Below, one piece after another: positions 25,504 through 33,316 of a DNA stretch of 64,000 nucleotides. The translations under genes were made by a program, and so were the position numbers. The stretch comes from Microbacterium sp. SA39 (GTDB lineage Bacteria; Actinomycetota; Actinomycetes; Actinomycetales; Microbacteriaceae): positions 1-64,000 of the forward strand of contig NZ_JXRU01000037.1 of NCBI RefSeq assembly GCF_000967865.1, in the 5' to 3' direction. The notes beneath the pieces were generated by a model, which was not told where the DNA came from, did no database searches, and was given only the letters and a program-made list of their open reading frames with translations. Position 1 is the stretch's first letter. Every line of letters starts with the position of its first letter.

Positions 25504-26905
25504 GACGTTCGATCCTTTCGATCTTCTGCATACCGATGGCGGAGAGGGCTGCGGCGGCGACCGTCACGAGCACGAGCACCATGGCGCTGAACCAGGCCGG
25601 CAGGCCGAGCAGGTTCGCGCCGAGCAGGAGGGTGCCGGTGATGAGCGCCGCCACAGCGACACCGACGACGACGGAGAACGGGTTGCCCTTCTCCGGGGGG
25701 AAGATGATCCCGGCGAGCGTCAGGACCACTGTGTTCGAGGCGCAGAATCCCACCACGAGAAGGATCTCGCCGCCCTCGATGCCGGTGAGAGCGGACAGCA
25801 GGCCCACGGGTACGGCGCACACGCCCAGCGCGAGCACCTGCGGGCCGAGCACGAGCAGGTAGCGCCGGACCGGTCCATGGCGGCGAGGGCCGGAGGCCCG
25901 CAGCGGCTCGGTCGACACGTAGGCGTACACGCCCTGGATCGTCACGGCGATCAGGAGGAACGGTGGCAGGCGGACGTCGGCGACGAAGAGCGCGTATGAC
26001 CCCCCCAGCACGATGCCGTACACGGTGATCGTCTCGATGGCTCGGATGTGCGCAGCGAAGTAAGCGCCGAACTCGGAGGAGCCGAGCAGCATCGGAACGC
26101 GAGCGAAACGACGGGTCGGGTCGAATTGGCGAGGCGTCGTAGAGCACACGAGCGCGACCAGGAGCACGACGGCGACGAGCCAGAAGACGAAGGCAGCGCC
26201 CAGCCCGTGGGCATCCGCCATCTCGGCGAAGATCAGTTGCGGCGCGAAGTACTCGCCCTCGCCCACGGCAGCGAAGAGCACGCGCTCGGACTGACCCGAG
26301 ACGGCGACCGCGAGGGTGACGAGGGTTGCCGCCAGGATCACCGGCACCAGGAAGGCGCGCAGCCGCGCCAGCCGGAACTGGAGGAGCACCCTCTCGAGGA
26401 TGAGGTAGTACGTGGCGGCGAGGAGATATGAGAGGCAGGTCGGCATGACGAGGCAGACGATCACCTCGTCGAGGATTCCCGGTCCTCCCAGGGAGATCGT
26501 TCCGGCCACCAGCGCCCCGAGGATGACGACCACGCCGATGCCCACGAGCATCGCCTCGAACAGCATGAACCCCAGGGTTCGCGCCCTGTTCGTGAGCGGG
26601 AAGCAGAACGTGAGCTCGACGAGATCGCTCGACTTCATGAACATGACGCGCACGACCGTGAAGATGGCGAGAACCCACATCGGGACCGCCGTGCCCGCGA
26701 CGTGCAGCAGGGGGACGAGGAGGGCCGGATCGCTGATCAGCTGCCGGAGCGTCACCACGCCGAACACGCAGAACCCGGCGAACGCGACGAGCGCCACCGC
26801 CGCGAGCCCCCAGCGGACGATCGCGAGCCGGAGCGCTCCGCGACGGAGGATGCGGCGGAGGAGGAAGAGCGAGAGGAAGCGCGTGAGTGTCAGTACCGGC
26901 TTCAC
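25487..26905 (-). CDS. ABC transporter permease of the peptide operon
   Basis: A 472-aa protein, almost wholly hydrophobic, with about ten to twelve membrane segments and no large soluble domain. A substrate class cannot be read from it. The GTG at 26905 (VKPVLTLTRF) overlaps the ATPase stop (GTGA), and VELTFCFPLTNRARTL in the first loop is reminiscent of bacteriocin/lantibiotic-type ABC-2 permeases. It would pair with the ATPase at 26902-27624 as exporter or immunity pump. Confidence 0.8.
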   Translation of the reverse strand: MKPVLTLTRFLSLFLLRRILRRGALRLAIVRWGLAAVALVAFAGFCVFGVVTLRQLISDPALLVPLLHVAGTAVPMWVLAIFTVVRVMFMKSSDLVELTFCFPLTNRARTLGFMLFEAMLVGIGVVVILGALVAGTISLGGPGILDEVIVCLVMPTCLSYLLAATYYLILERVLLQFRLARLRAFLVPVILAATLVTLAVAVSGQSERVLFAAVGEGEYFAPQLIFAEMADAHGLGAAFVFWLVAVVLLVALVCSTTPRQFDPTRRFARVPMLLGSSEFGAYFAAHIRAIETITVYGIVLGGSYALFVADVRLPPFLLIAVTIQGVYAYVSTEPLRASGPRRHGPVRRYLLVLGPQVLALGVCAVPVGLLSALTGIEGGEILLVVGFCASNTVVLTLAGIIFPPEKGNPFSVVVGVAVAALITGTLLLGANLLGLPAWFSAMVLVLVTVAAAALSAIGMQKIERIERHEVVV

Positions 26906-27624
26906 GACGTGCTCCGAGGCTGCGACGCGCTGATGGCGCGCTTCACGAGCTCGTCGACGGAGCCATGCTCCTCGTTGATGCGACTCAGAGGGAGGTCGTA
27001 GGCGATCTCTCCGCGACAGAGCACGACGATGCGGTCGCAGACGGCTTCGAGCAGGCGGAAGTCGTGGCTGCACAGCAGGAGGGCGATGTCCTGGCCCAAC
27101 TCGCGTGCGCCGCGTTCGAACTCGTAGAGCGCATCGACGTCGACGCCGTTCAGGGTCTCGTCGATGATCGTGAGCGGACGCTCGAGGAGCAGGCTCGCGA
27201 TGATCTGCACCTTCTTGCGCATACCGTGGGAGTAGTCCTCGATGAGGTCGAACTGCCGCGACTTCATCTGGTAGCGACTGAACAGATCGTCGAGGCGGGC
27301 GGTATCGGGCTCGCGGCCGTAGAACCGATGCATCAGATCGACGTATTCGCGTCCGGTGAGAAATTGCGGCAGGTAGTCGTTGCTCGCGACGTAGACGACG
27401 CTCTCGCGAGAAGCGCGGTCCTGATGCGGGAGGCCGGCGATGCGGATGCTGCCGTGCCGCAGCTGCAGGAGGTCGGCGATCAGACGGATCAGGGTGGACT
27501 TGCCGGAGCCGTTCGGGCCCACCAGCCCCACCCGCTCCCCGGGCGCGATGGTCAGCGAGAGGTCGTGCAGCACCGGTGCCCGTTTCGCGTAGGCGAACTC
27601 CACGGCAGAGACATCGAGCAGCAT
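26902..27624 (-). CDS. ABC transporter ATP-binding protein of the peptide operon
   Basis: A 240-aa ATPase with Walker A GPNGSGKST (36-44), a slightly divergent signature YSHGMRKKVQ (131-140), Walker B LTIIDE (151-156) and the switch His187 in LLCSHD. This layout is typical of ABC-2 type exporters. ATG 27624 has GAAGAAGGG upstream. The frame is open for another 111 codons but that part overlaps the peptide gene. Second gene of the operon. Confidence 0.92.
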   Translation of the reverse strand: MLLDVSAVEFAYAKRAPVLHDLSLTIAPGERVGLVGPNGSGKSTLIRLIADLLQLRHGSIRIAGLPHQDRASRESVVYVASNDYLPQFLTGREYVDLMHRFYGREPDTARLDDLFSRYQMKSRQFDLIEDYSHGMRKKVQIIASLLLERPLTIIDETLNGVDVDALYEFERGARELGQDIALLLCSHDFRLLEAVCDRIVVLCRGEIAYDLPLSRINEEHGSVDELVKRAISASQPRSTS

Positions 27625-27689
27625 TCGTTTCCCTTCTTCCTTTCGTGCGGACCCTCGGCGCACCCTTGCGGATGCGCCGAGGACGTGTG

Positions 27690-27932
27690 CTAGACGCACT
27701 CCAGCCAGACGGAGACTCCGCGCTTGCCCCAGTTCCAGTTCCCGGTGAAGCGCTTGCCTCCATTGGCGAGGAAGCACCACGCGGCCAGGGATGCGAGGAA
27801 AGCGACACCGAACACGAGAAGCACGGCAAGAAGCACGAGCCACCACCCGTCGAACCGCAGGATCGCGGTGTCGAGAGCGTTCTCCACGCGGCTCTTCAGC
27901 AGCGTCGGCTCGATCACAGTCATAACGGGCAT
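27690..27932 (-). CDS. 80-aa membrane-spanning, Trp-rich cationic peptide (bacteriocin-like candidate)
   Basis: First gene of the operon. The product has an N-terminal soluble segment of about 28 residues, one hydrophobic stretch (about 30-56, containing Cys53) and a 21-residue cationic, Trp-rich tail after Gly58-Gly59: KRFTGNWNWGKRGVSVWLEC, then Val80. Cys79 is the penultimate residue. The ATG at 27932 has a near-perfect ribosome site, GGAGGTGA, 6 nt upstream, which implies high expression. It looks like a precursor whose tail is released, as in peptide bacteriocins or signals. I do not recognise the family, and it does not match lactococcin 972 despite a WNWG segment. Confidence 0.65.
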   Translation of the reverse strand: MPVMTVIEPTLLKSRVENALDTAILRFDGWWLVLLAVLLVFGVAFLASLAAWCFLANGGKRFTGNWNWGKRGVSVWLECV

Positions 27933-28029
27933 AAATCACCTCCAGACACTTCGTCAAGACCTCGATCGTGGCAGTCCTTCACCTTCGAAACAATACGAAT
28001 GAACGCTATATACGGTCATATGAGTACGC

Positions 28030-28060
28030 TTGACATTGTCGCTACGTCAACTTCTAGGGT
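28030..28060 (+). promoter_or_regulatory. MerR-type promoter with 19-bp spacer and dyad
   Basis: TTGACA (28030-28035) and TAGGGT (28055-28060) are 19 bp apart, the stretched spacing typical of MerR-activated promoters. TTGAC and GTCAA (28046-28050) form an inverted repeat within the spacer. The site lies ahead of the MerR-TipAS gene and is shared with the divergent peptide operon region. Confidence 0.7.
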
Positions 28061-28087
28061 GAAAGACGAGAAGAGGAGGATGCCGTG

Positions 28088-28882
28088 ATGCAGCAGGGCT
28101 GGTCGATCCAGGAGATCGCGCGACTCGCGGGGACGACGAGCCGCACGCTCCGGCACTATGACGACATCGGACTGCTGCCCCCGTCGCGCATCGCGCCGAA
28201 CGGGTACCGGCACTACGACGCCGCGGCGCTCGTGCGCCTGCAGCGCATCCTGCTGCTGCGGGAACTCGGACTCGGACTGCCGCAGATATCGGAAGTCCTC
28301 GACAAGGAGCAGAGCGAGACCGCGGCACTCCGGACCCATCTCGCGCTGCTGCGCGAGGAGCAGGCCCGACTCGCGCGACAGATCGCGTCGGTCGAATCCA
28401 CCATCACGGCGTTGAAAGGAGGTGAAGAACTCATGGCAGAGAACATGTTCGACGGCTTCGACCACACCCAGCACAAGGAGGAGGTCGAGGAGCGTTGGGG
28501 AAAGAAGGCCTACGCCGACAGCGATCGCTGGTGGCGCGGGATGACGGATGCCGAGCGCACCGCATGGCAGCAGCGCGTGTCCGACCTCGGACGCGACTGG
28601 ATCGCCGCCGCGGAGAGCGGCGTGGATCCGGCATCCGCTGCTGCTCAGGATGTCGCGCGCCGCCACGTCGCGTGGCTCACGGGAGTGCCCGGCACTCCTG
28701 CGGCGGCCCTTCGACAGGCTCAGGGACCCAATCCTGACGTCAAGGGGTACGTGATCGGCCTGGGCGAGATGTACGTCGCGGACCCGCGTTTCGGCGCGAA
28801 CTACGCCACGTCGTCCGGCGGCACGCACGGAGCGGAATTCGTCCGCGACGCGCTCCGCATCTACGCGGAGGGCAACCAGTAG
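28088..28882 (+). CDS. MerR-family regulator with TipAS ligand-binding domain
   Basis: A 264-aa regulator. The N-terminal MerR HTH (WSIQEIARLAGTTSRTLRHY then DDIGLLPPSR, about 5-35) is followed by a coiled coil (about 80-115) and a TipAS domain (about 125-264) that in TipA binds thiopeptide and other multidrug ligands. RQAQGP at about 208-213 is encoded by a family C repeat inserted in frame (28707-28729). ATG 28088 or GTG 28085 are both possible; AGGAGGA lies upstream. It is divergent from the peptide operon, so it may sense the peptide or a competitor antibiotic and switch the operon on. Confidence 0.92.
   Translation: MQQGWSIQEIARLAGTTSRTLRHYDDIGLLPPSRIAPNGYRHYDAAALVRLQRILLLRELGLGLPQISEVLDKEQSETAALRTHLALLREEQARLARQIASVESTITALKGGEELMAENMFDGFDHTQHKEEVEERWGKKAYADSDRWWRGMTDAERTAWQQRVSDLGRDWIAAAESGVDPASAAAQDVARRHVAWLTGVPGTPAAALRQAQGPNPDVKGYVIGLGEMYVADPRFGANYATSSGGTHGAEFVRDALRIYAEGNQ
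28707..28729. repeat. Family C repeat inside the MerR-TipAS coding sequence
   Basis: CCCTTCGACAGGCTCAGGGA followed by CCC. Its inner inverted repeat allows a small hairpin. Related copies lie at 32027-32049, 56725-56746 and 60430-60506. The reading frame is kept. Confidence 0.75.
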
Positions 28883-28889
28883 GCGGAGG

Positions 28890-28966
28890 CGTTTCGTCTC
28901 GTCGCAAGCTCCTCGCTCAACGACCGGGGGCCCTCGGTCGTTGAGCGAGCGGAGCGAGACGAAACG
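28890..28966. repeat. Palindromic repeat, family B, site 2
   Basis: Two inverted copies of the GTTGAGCGAGCGGAGCGAGA-type motif face each other around GACCGGGGGCCCTCGGTC. The element starts 8 bp after the MerR stop and would form a long hairpin, so it probably terminates transcription. Confidence 0.8.
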
Positions 28967-29041
28967 GGGCTCGCCTCGCACACATCGGGACACTACTGCA
29001 AGGCCGAGATCGGATGCCGAGCGCGGGCGTAAGGTCGGGGC

Positions 29042-29416
29042 ATGAGGCAGCGAACGCAGCGGACCAGCGCCGCGCCGCTGTTCGTGGCAGCCGCCGTCGC
29101 GTACGGCGTCAACGCCGCGCTCGGCACCGCCGTCGCGACGAAAGTCATCGACACCACGAACTTCCGCTGGGTGCATCACGCCCTCTACATCGCGACCTGT
29201 ACCACGACCTCCGCCGCGATCAGCACCGCATTCTGGGCTCGGCCGCGCCGTGCCAGCCGCCGAGCAGCGCTGAGCCTCGCGCCGGCAGCCATCCCCCTCG
29301 CCGCCATCCCGTATCTCGGCACGCACAGCGCGCGGCATCCGCTCGTGGCGCTCGCCGCCGCTCCCTTCCTCCTCGCGGGCCTCGTGTGCTCGCTCCTCCC
29401 CCCGACCCGGAAGTGA
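29042..29416 (+). CDS. Small membrane protein, about four transmembrane segments, unknown function
   Basis: A 124-aa protein with hydrophobic stretches at about 12-35, 45-65, 78-95 and 102-118 and a basic loop ([13 protein letters not shown]). No family recognised. The ATG at 29042 has a TAAGGT box exactly 6 nt upstream (29030-29035) and no ribosome site, so it is probably leaderless. The nitroreductase begins 4 bp after its stop and should be co-transcribed. Confidence 0.7.
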   Translation: MRQRTQRTSAAPLFVAAAVAYGVNAALGTAVATKVIDTTNFRWVHHALYIATCTTTSAAISTAFWARPRRASRRAALSLAPAAIPLAAIPYLGTHSARHPLVALAAAPFLLAGLVCSLLPPTRK

Positions 29417-29420
29417 CCGC

Positions 29421-30233
29421 ATGGAACTGCTCGATGCCATCCGCCGCCGCAAGACCACGAACGGCGCTTTCCTGCCCGATCCCGTCTCCGAGGAGCATCA
29501 GCGGCTCCTGCTCGAGGCGGCCGGCCGGGCGCCGTCGCAGCTGAACAGCCAGCCGTGGCGATTCGTCGTGATCGAGAACCGGGACACGATCGAGCGGATC
29601 GCTGGGATCTCCGGCGAGAGCATGACCGAGGCGATGTCGAACGGCACGTTCTTCGAGCGCTACAAGCCCTACTTCCGCTTCAGTCAGGCCGAGATGGAGG
29701 AGAAGCGCAGCGGGATGCTGTTCGACAAGCTCCCCGCGCCGCTGCGACCTTTCACCGGTCAGGTGTTCACCAAGCGCGGGCAGAGCCTCATGAACGCCCT
29801 CGGGGTGCCGAAGACCCTGGGCGCCGAGAACCGGAAGCTCGTGTCGGGCTCCCCGCTGCTGCTCGGCGTCATGCTCGACCGGAGCGAATACCGGCCGGGA
29901 CAGCTCTCGTCGTTCTACTCGGTGTTCAGCATGGGCGCGGCGATGGAGAACATCTGGCTCACCACGGTCGAGCTCGGCATGGGCATCCAGTTCATCTCCT
30001 TCCCGATGGAGGTGCCGGGCAAGTGGGACGAGATCGTCGACCTGCTCCACGTGCCCGACGGTCTCGAACTCATGGCCGTGTACCGGCTCGGGTACGTGCC
30101 GCCCGAGCAGCGCCGACCGGCGATCGACTGGTCCAGCAGTCAGCGCAAACTCGCCTCGCAGTATGTGTTCCGGGAGAGCTGCGAGACGCCCCAGCAGGGC
30201 TGGGACGACGTGCAGCTGCGGCACGAGAGCTGA
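29421..30233 (+). CDS. Nitroreductase family protein
   Basis: A 270-aa flavin-dependent oxidoreductase of the nitroreductase fold. The FMN phosphate-binding start is [16 protein letters not shown] (about 7-22), followed by [20 protein letters not shown] (about 33-52), the usual family pattern, and [18 protein letters not shown] (about 173-190). Longer than minimal nitroreductases (about 200 aa), with an insertion at about 70-130. The physiological substrate is unknown. GGAAG serves as a ribosome site. Confidence 0.88.
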   Translation: MELLDAIRRRKTTNGAFLPDPVSEEHQRLLLEAAGRAPSQLNSQPWRFVVIENRDTIERIAGISGESMTEAMSNGTFFERYKPYFRFSQAEMEEKRSGMLFDKLPAPLRPFTGQVFTKRGQSLMNALGVPKTLGAENRKLVSGSPLLLGVMLDRSEYRPGQLSSFYSVFSMGAAMENIWLTTVELGMGIQFISFPMEVPGKWDEIVDLLHVPDGLELMAVYRLGYVPPEQRRPAIDWSSSQRKLASQYVFRESCETPQQGWDDVQLRHES

Positions 30234-30245
30234 GCGCCCTCGCCC

Positions 30246-31778
30246 TCAGTTCCCGCCGCCGGTGCGAGGCAGGCTCTTCAGGTCCTTGAGCGCCGGTCCC
30301 TCGATCCGCGTTCCGTCCGCTGCGAAGCGCGAGGCGTGCAGCGGGCAGTCCCACGTGCATTCGGCGTCGTTCCAGTCGAGCACCCCGCCGAGGTGCGAGC
30401 AGACCGCCGAGACCGCGCGGGTGACCCCGTCGACGGTCGAGATCCCGACCGGCAGCCCGCCGCGGTTGGCGACCACGCCCTGACCTTCTTCCGGCTGAGC
30501 GACCGGAACCGGGCGCTTCTCGGCATCCAGCCATCCCGACACCGCGGCAGCGCCGACCTTCACGCCTTCGGAGGCGGCCTTCGCGAGATCGGCTGGCACG
30601 GTGAGCCGCGTGCCGAGGGCATTCATCCAGGGGGACCGGTCGCGCCAGTTCGTGCCGAGGATCTCGGCGGTCAGGCGCAGTGCGGCGGCCGGGGCGTTCG
30701 ACAGTCCCCACTTGGCGTAGCCGGTGGCGACGCGGATCGCGCCGAGGCCGCGCGGCAATGCCCCCACGAAGGGGATCTGATTGTGGGATTGGTAGTCCTG
30801 CGCCGACCACCGGTGCGTCTCTTCCGCGCCGGGGAAGTGCTGCACGGTCCAGGCGACCAGGTCGTCGATCGCGGCGGTCTCACCGTCGGAGCGTCCCACC
30901 GGATGCCCGTTGCCGCCCACGATCAGCTGCGCCGTGCCGCCGGGACCGTCCGCGGCGGACACGGGGCGGATCGAGCGCGACGGGCTGTCGACCGACAGGA
31001 AGGTGCTGGTCGGCACCTCGCCGGGCACGCGGAACGAGACGCAGTACGACCGCATCCCGCTGATCTTCGAGAAGTAGAGGCCGCGATCGAGGATCGGGCT
31101 CCCGGTCGCGAGCACGATCTGATCGGCGAACAGGGGGCCGTCCGCCGTCTCGACGCGGACAGAGGGGAGGGCGTGAGCGCCGGTGACGCGGATGCCGGTG
31201 TGCAGGGTCCCGCCCTGCTCGAGGAACTCCCGGGCCAGAGCGGCCGTCACGGTCACCGGATCGATCGTCACCTGGTCGTCGAGCGCGACACCGCCGGAGA
31301 CCGGGAAGGGGGTCGAGGCCAGGTCGCCGGGAGAGAGCATCCGGGTGGGCAGCCCGGCCTCGCGTGCGGCGGCGTGCTGTTCGCGCACGGTCTCCAGGCC
31401 CTCCGGGGTCTGCGCGTAGGAGTGGTCTGTCCGCCAGGTGTACGGCACGCCCGCGGTGTCGGCGAAGGATGTCAGCCAGTCCATGCCCTCCCGGTTCGCG
31501 TCGACGTAGGCGCGCACGAGTGCTGACGGGTGGTGCTGCCGGATCTCGGCGAGACGCTTTCCCTGGAGGAGTGAGAGCTTGCCGGTGTTGCCGCCGGTCG
31601 CGAGTTCCGCGATCTTGCCCGCCTCGAGCACTGCCACATCGAGCCCCGCCCGCGTGAGCATCACCGCGGTCGAAAGACCCGTGAGGCCGGCTCCGACGAT
31701 GATCACGTCGTGATGCCGACCAGACTCGAAGGGTGTGCCGAGGGGCAAGGCCGAGTCGATCTTCCAGAGGGGCTTCAT
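30246..31778 (-). CDS. FAD-dependent oxidoreductase with C-terminal Rieske domain
   Basis: A 510-aa protein. The N-terminal FAD site is VIIVGAGLTGLSTAVMLTRA (GxGxxG, about 26-45). A DAO-type oxidoreductase domain follows to about 400. The C-terminal Rieske [2Fe-2S] module has CSHLGG (first Cys/His pair) and CPLHASRF (second pair). This fusion is a known actinobacterial family of unknown substrate. The start chosen is ATG 31778 (MKPLWKIDSA). A GTG at 31844 would add 22 residues of low-complexity sequence that overlap the crcB promoter. Confidence 0.87.
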   Translation of the reverse strand: MKPLWKIDSALPLGTPFESGRHHDVIIVGAGLTGLSTAVMLTRAGLDVAVLEAGKIAELATGGNTGKLSLLQGKRLAEIRQHHPSALVRAYVDANREGMDWLTSFADTAGVPYTWRTDHSYAQTPEGLETVREQHAAAREAGLPTRMLSPGDLASTPFPVSGGVALDDQVTIDPVTVTAALAREFLEQGGTLHTGIRVTGAHALPSVRVETADGPLFADQIVLATGSPILDRGLYFSKISGMRSYCVSFRVPGEVPTSTFLSVDSPSRSIRPVSAADGPGGTAQLIVGGNGHPVGRSDGETAAIDDLVAWTVQHFPGAEETHRWSAQDYQSHNQIPFVGALPRGLGAIRVATGYAKWGLSNAPAAALRLTAEILGTNWRDRSPWMNALGTRLTVPADLAKAASEGVKVGAAAVSGWLDAEKRPVPVAQPEEGQGVVANRGGLPVGISTVDGVTRAVSAVCSHLGGVLDWNDAECTWDCPLHASRFAADGTRIEGPALKDLKSLPRTGGGN

Positions 31779-31851
31779 GAGGCCAGTGAACGCCCTCGGG
31801 GCGCGAGCGCCCACCGGCTTGACAACGGGAGGCCGTCCTGCCACGGAGCGA

Positions 31852-31857
31852 TACAGT
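31852..31857 (+). promoter_or_regulatory. -10 box TACAGT for leaderless crcB
   Basis: TACAGT is followed by 7 nt and the GTG at 31865. Confidence 0.5.
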
Positions 31858-31864
31858 GACGATC

Positions 31865-32263
31865 GTGAATCTCCGCCGCGTCTTGCTCGTCGCCCTGGGC
31901 GGCACGATCGGCACCGCGGCCCGCCTCGCCCTGGGGCTGGCGATTCCTGATGCCGTTGGCTTCCCCTTCGCGGTGTTCGTCGCGAACATCCTCGGCGCGT
32001 TGTTGATCGGTGTGGTGGCTGCCCGGCCCTTCGACGGGCTCAGGGAACCACGAGTCGCCGATCTCCGGCTCTTCCTCGGCACCGGCGTGCTCGGCGGCTT
32101 CACCACCTACAGCGCGTTCATGACCGGCACGCTCGCGTTGTGGACGGATGCCCCGCTCCTCGCCGGCGCATACGCGATGGGGAGCCTCGTTCTCGGTCTC
32201 GCCGCAGCCGTCCTCGGTCTCCGCATCGGGCGACCCCGCGACGCTCGGGAGGTCGCGCCGTGA
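31865..32263 (+). CDS. crcB: Fluoride channel subunit CrcB/Fluc (first of a pair)
   Basis: A 132-aa, four-helix membrane protein of the Fluc family that exports fluoride. It has LLVALGGTIGTAARLAL near the start and the family sequence GVLGGFTTYSAFMTG in the third helix (TTYS-type region). The loop ARPFDGLREPR is encoded by an in-frame family C repeat (32027-32049). The GTG at 31865 is preferred for its -10 spacing; GTG 31856 would add three residues. The next gene overlaps by 4 bp, so the two very probably form an antiparallel heterodimer. Confidence 0.9.
   Translation: MNLRRVLLVALGGTIGTAARLALGLAIPDAVGFPFAVFVANILGALLIGVVAARPFDGLREPRVADLRLFLGTGVLGGFTTYSAFMTGTLALWTDAPLLAGAYAMGSLVLGLAAAVLGLRIGRPRDAREVAP
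32027..32049. repeat. Family C repeat inside crcB
   Basis: CCCTTCGACGGGCTCAGGGA then ACC, within the cytoplasmic loop coding region, frame preserved. Confidence 0.7.
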
Positions 32264-32619
32264 ATCCGCTCCTCTTCCTCGCTGCGGCGCTCGCCGGCGG
32301 ACTCGGCGCGGTGCTGCGCTATGTCGTCGACCTGGGGATGGCTCGCCTCGTCGGACGCCGGTTCCCGTGGGGCATCCTGGTGGTCAACGTCACCGGGTCC
32401 TTCGCCCTCGGCGTCCTGACGACGGCGCTCCCGGATGCCGCCTTCGTCCTCGGCGCTGGGCTCCTCGGGGGCTATACGACCTTCAGCACCGCCATGCTCG
32501 ACACGGTGACCCTGTGGCGCGACGGCGAGCGACCGGCATCTGCCCTCCATGCGATCGGGATGCTGCTGCTGGGACTCGCCGCGGCGGGACTCGGGCTCGC
32601 CCTCGGGGCGGGTCTCTGA
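32260..32619 (+). CDS. crcB: Fluoride channel subunit CrcB/Fluc (second of a pair)
   Basis: A 119-aa protein with four hydrophobic segments. WGILVVNVTGSFALGVL carries the conserved Asn-containing helix and GAGLLGGYTTFSTAMLDT the polar track region. The GTG at 32260 overlaps the stop of the first crcB. Tandem crcB genes are the usual heterodimeric arrangement in Gram-positive bacteria. No fluoride riboswitch was recognised upstream. Confidence 0.92.
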   Translation: MNPLLFLAAALAGGLGAVLRYVVDLGMARLVGRRFPWGILVVNVTGSFALGVLTTALPDAAFVLGAGLLGGYTTFSTAMLDTVTLWRDGERPASALHAIGMLLLGLAAAGLGLALGAGL

Positions 32620-32660
32620 CGCAGGATCCCGCGCCTCCCAGCATCCTCCCATCGCGGAAA

Positions 32661-32679
32661 TGTACAAATGTACATGTAC
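32661..32679. promoter_or_regulatory. Probable TetR operator with three TGTAC half-sites
   Basis: TGTACAAATGTACATGTAC contains TGTAC at 32661, 32669 and 32675, including the palindromes TGTACA and GTACATGTAC. It lies 22 bp before the TetR-type start codon, suggesting autoregulation of the tetR-RND operon. Confidence 0.6.
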
Positions 32680-32700
32680 GGATGTCCAGGGGAGGGTCGC

Positions 32701-33300
32701 ATGGCGGAAAGCACGCGGCGACGCCGTGACCCCGAGGCGCGCCGTCGCGAGATCGTGACCGCCGCGGCGGAGCTGATCGTCGAGGTCGGCGTCGACGGCG
32801 TCACGCACCGGATGGTCGCCGCCAGGGCCGGCGTGCCGCTCGGAGCCACGACCCAGTACTTCGACACGCTCGACGATCTGCGCACCGCCGCCCTCCGCGC
32901 GCTCGCGGAGGAGGTCGACGCCCGTCTCGACGGCGTCCGCATCGCACTCGCTCAACGCGGACCCACCCCGACGGTGATCGCCGACCTGATCGCCGAGGGA
33001 CTCGACGACGCCCGCGCCGTCAAGGCCGACCGCGCCGTGGTCACCGCAGCCGTGCACGACCCCCGGTTGCGCAAGCTCGCACGGCACCTCTCCGAGCAGC
33101 TCGTCGCCTTCCTCGAGCCCACCTACGGTCACGACCGGGCGACCGCCGCGATGATCTTCATCGACGGGGTCATGTGGAGCACGCAGATCCGCGACACCAC
33201 CCTCGACCGCGCCTTCATCGAGACCGTCCTCACACAACTCCTCGGCATGCCCGAGACTGATACCACCCCCGGTCGCACCGCAGCGCCGTCCGCACCCTGA
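32701..33300 (+). CDS. TetR-family regulator of the RND pump
   Basis: A 199-aa repressor. The N-terminal HTH is AAELIVEVGVDGVTHRMVAA followed by RAGVPLGATTQYFDTLDDL (about 20-58). The C-terminal part is the usual helical ligand domain. ATG 32701 (MAESTRRRRD) is chosen over ATG 32668, which would place the operator within the coding region; GGGGAGGG precedes it. The RND gene starts 16 bp after its stop. Confidence 0.88.
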   Translation: MAESTRRRRDPEARRREIVTAAAELIVEVGVDGVTHRMVAARAGVPLGATTQYFDTLDDLRTAALRALAEEVDARLDGVRIALAQRGPTPTVIADLIAEGLDDARAVKADRAVVTAAVHDPRLRKLARHLSEQLVAFLEPTYGHDRATAAMIFIDGVMWSTQIRDTTLDRAFIETVLTQLLGMPETDTTPGRTAAPSAP

Positions 33301-33316
33301 ACCGAGGAATCCCCCC

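Noticed and set aside
27690..27932. Lactococcin 972 family assignment for the 80-aa peptide
   Set aside because: Only a short W-N-W-G stretch is similar; the typical VWSNYYH-type region and secretory signal are missing.
31852..31864. Fluoride riboswitch before crcB
   Set aside because: The crcB start lies only about 7 nt after the -10 box, leaving no room for an aptamer, and no conserved core was seen upstream.
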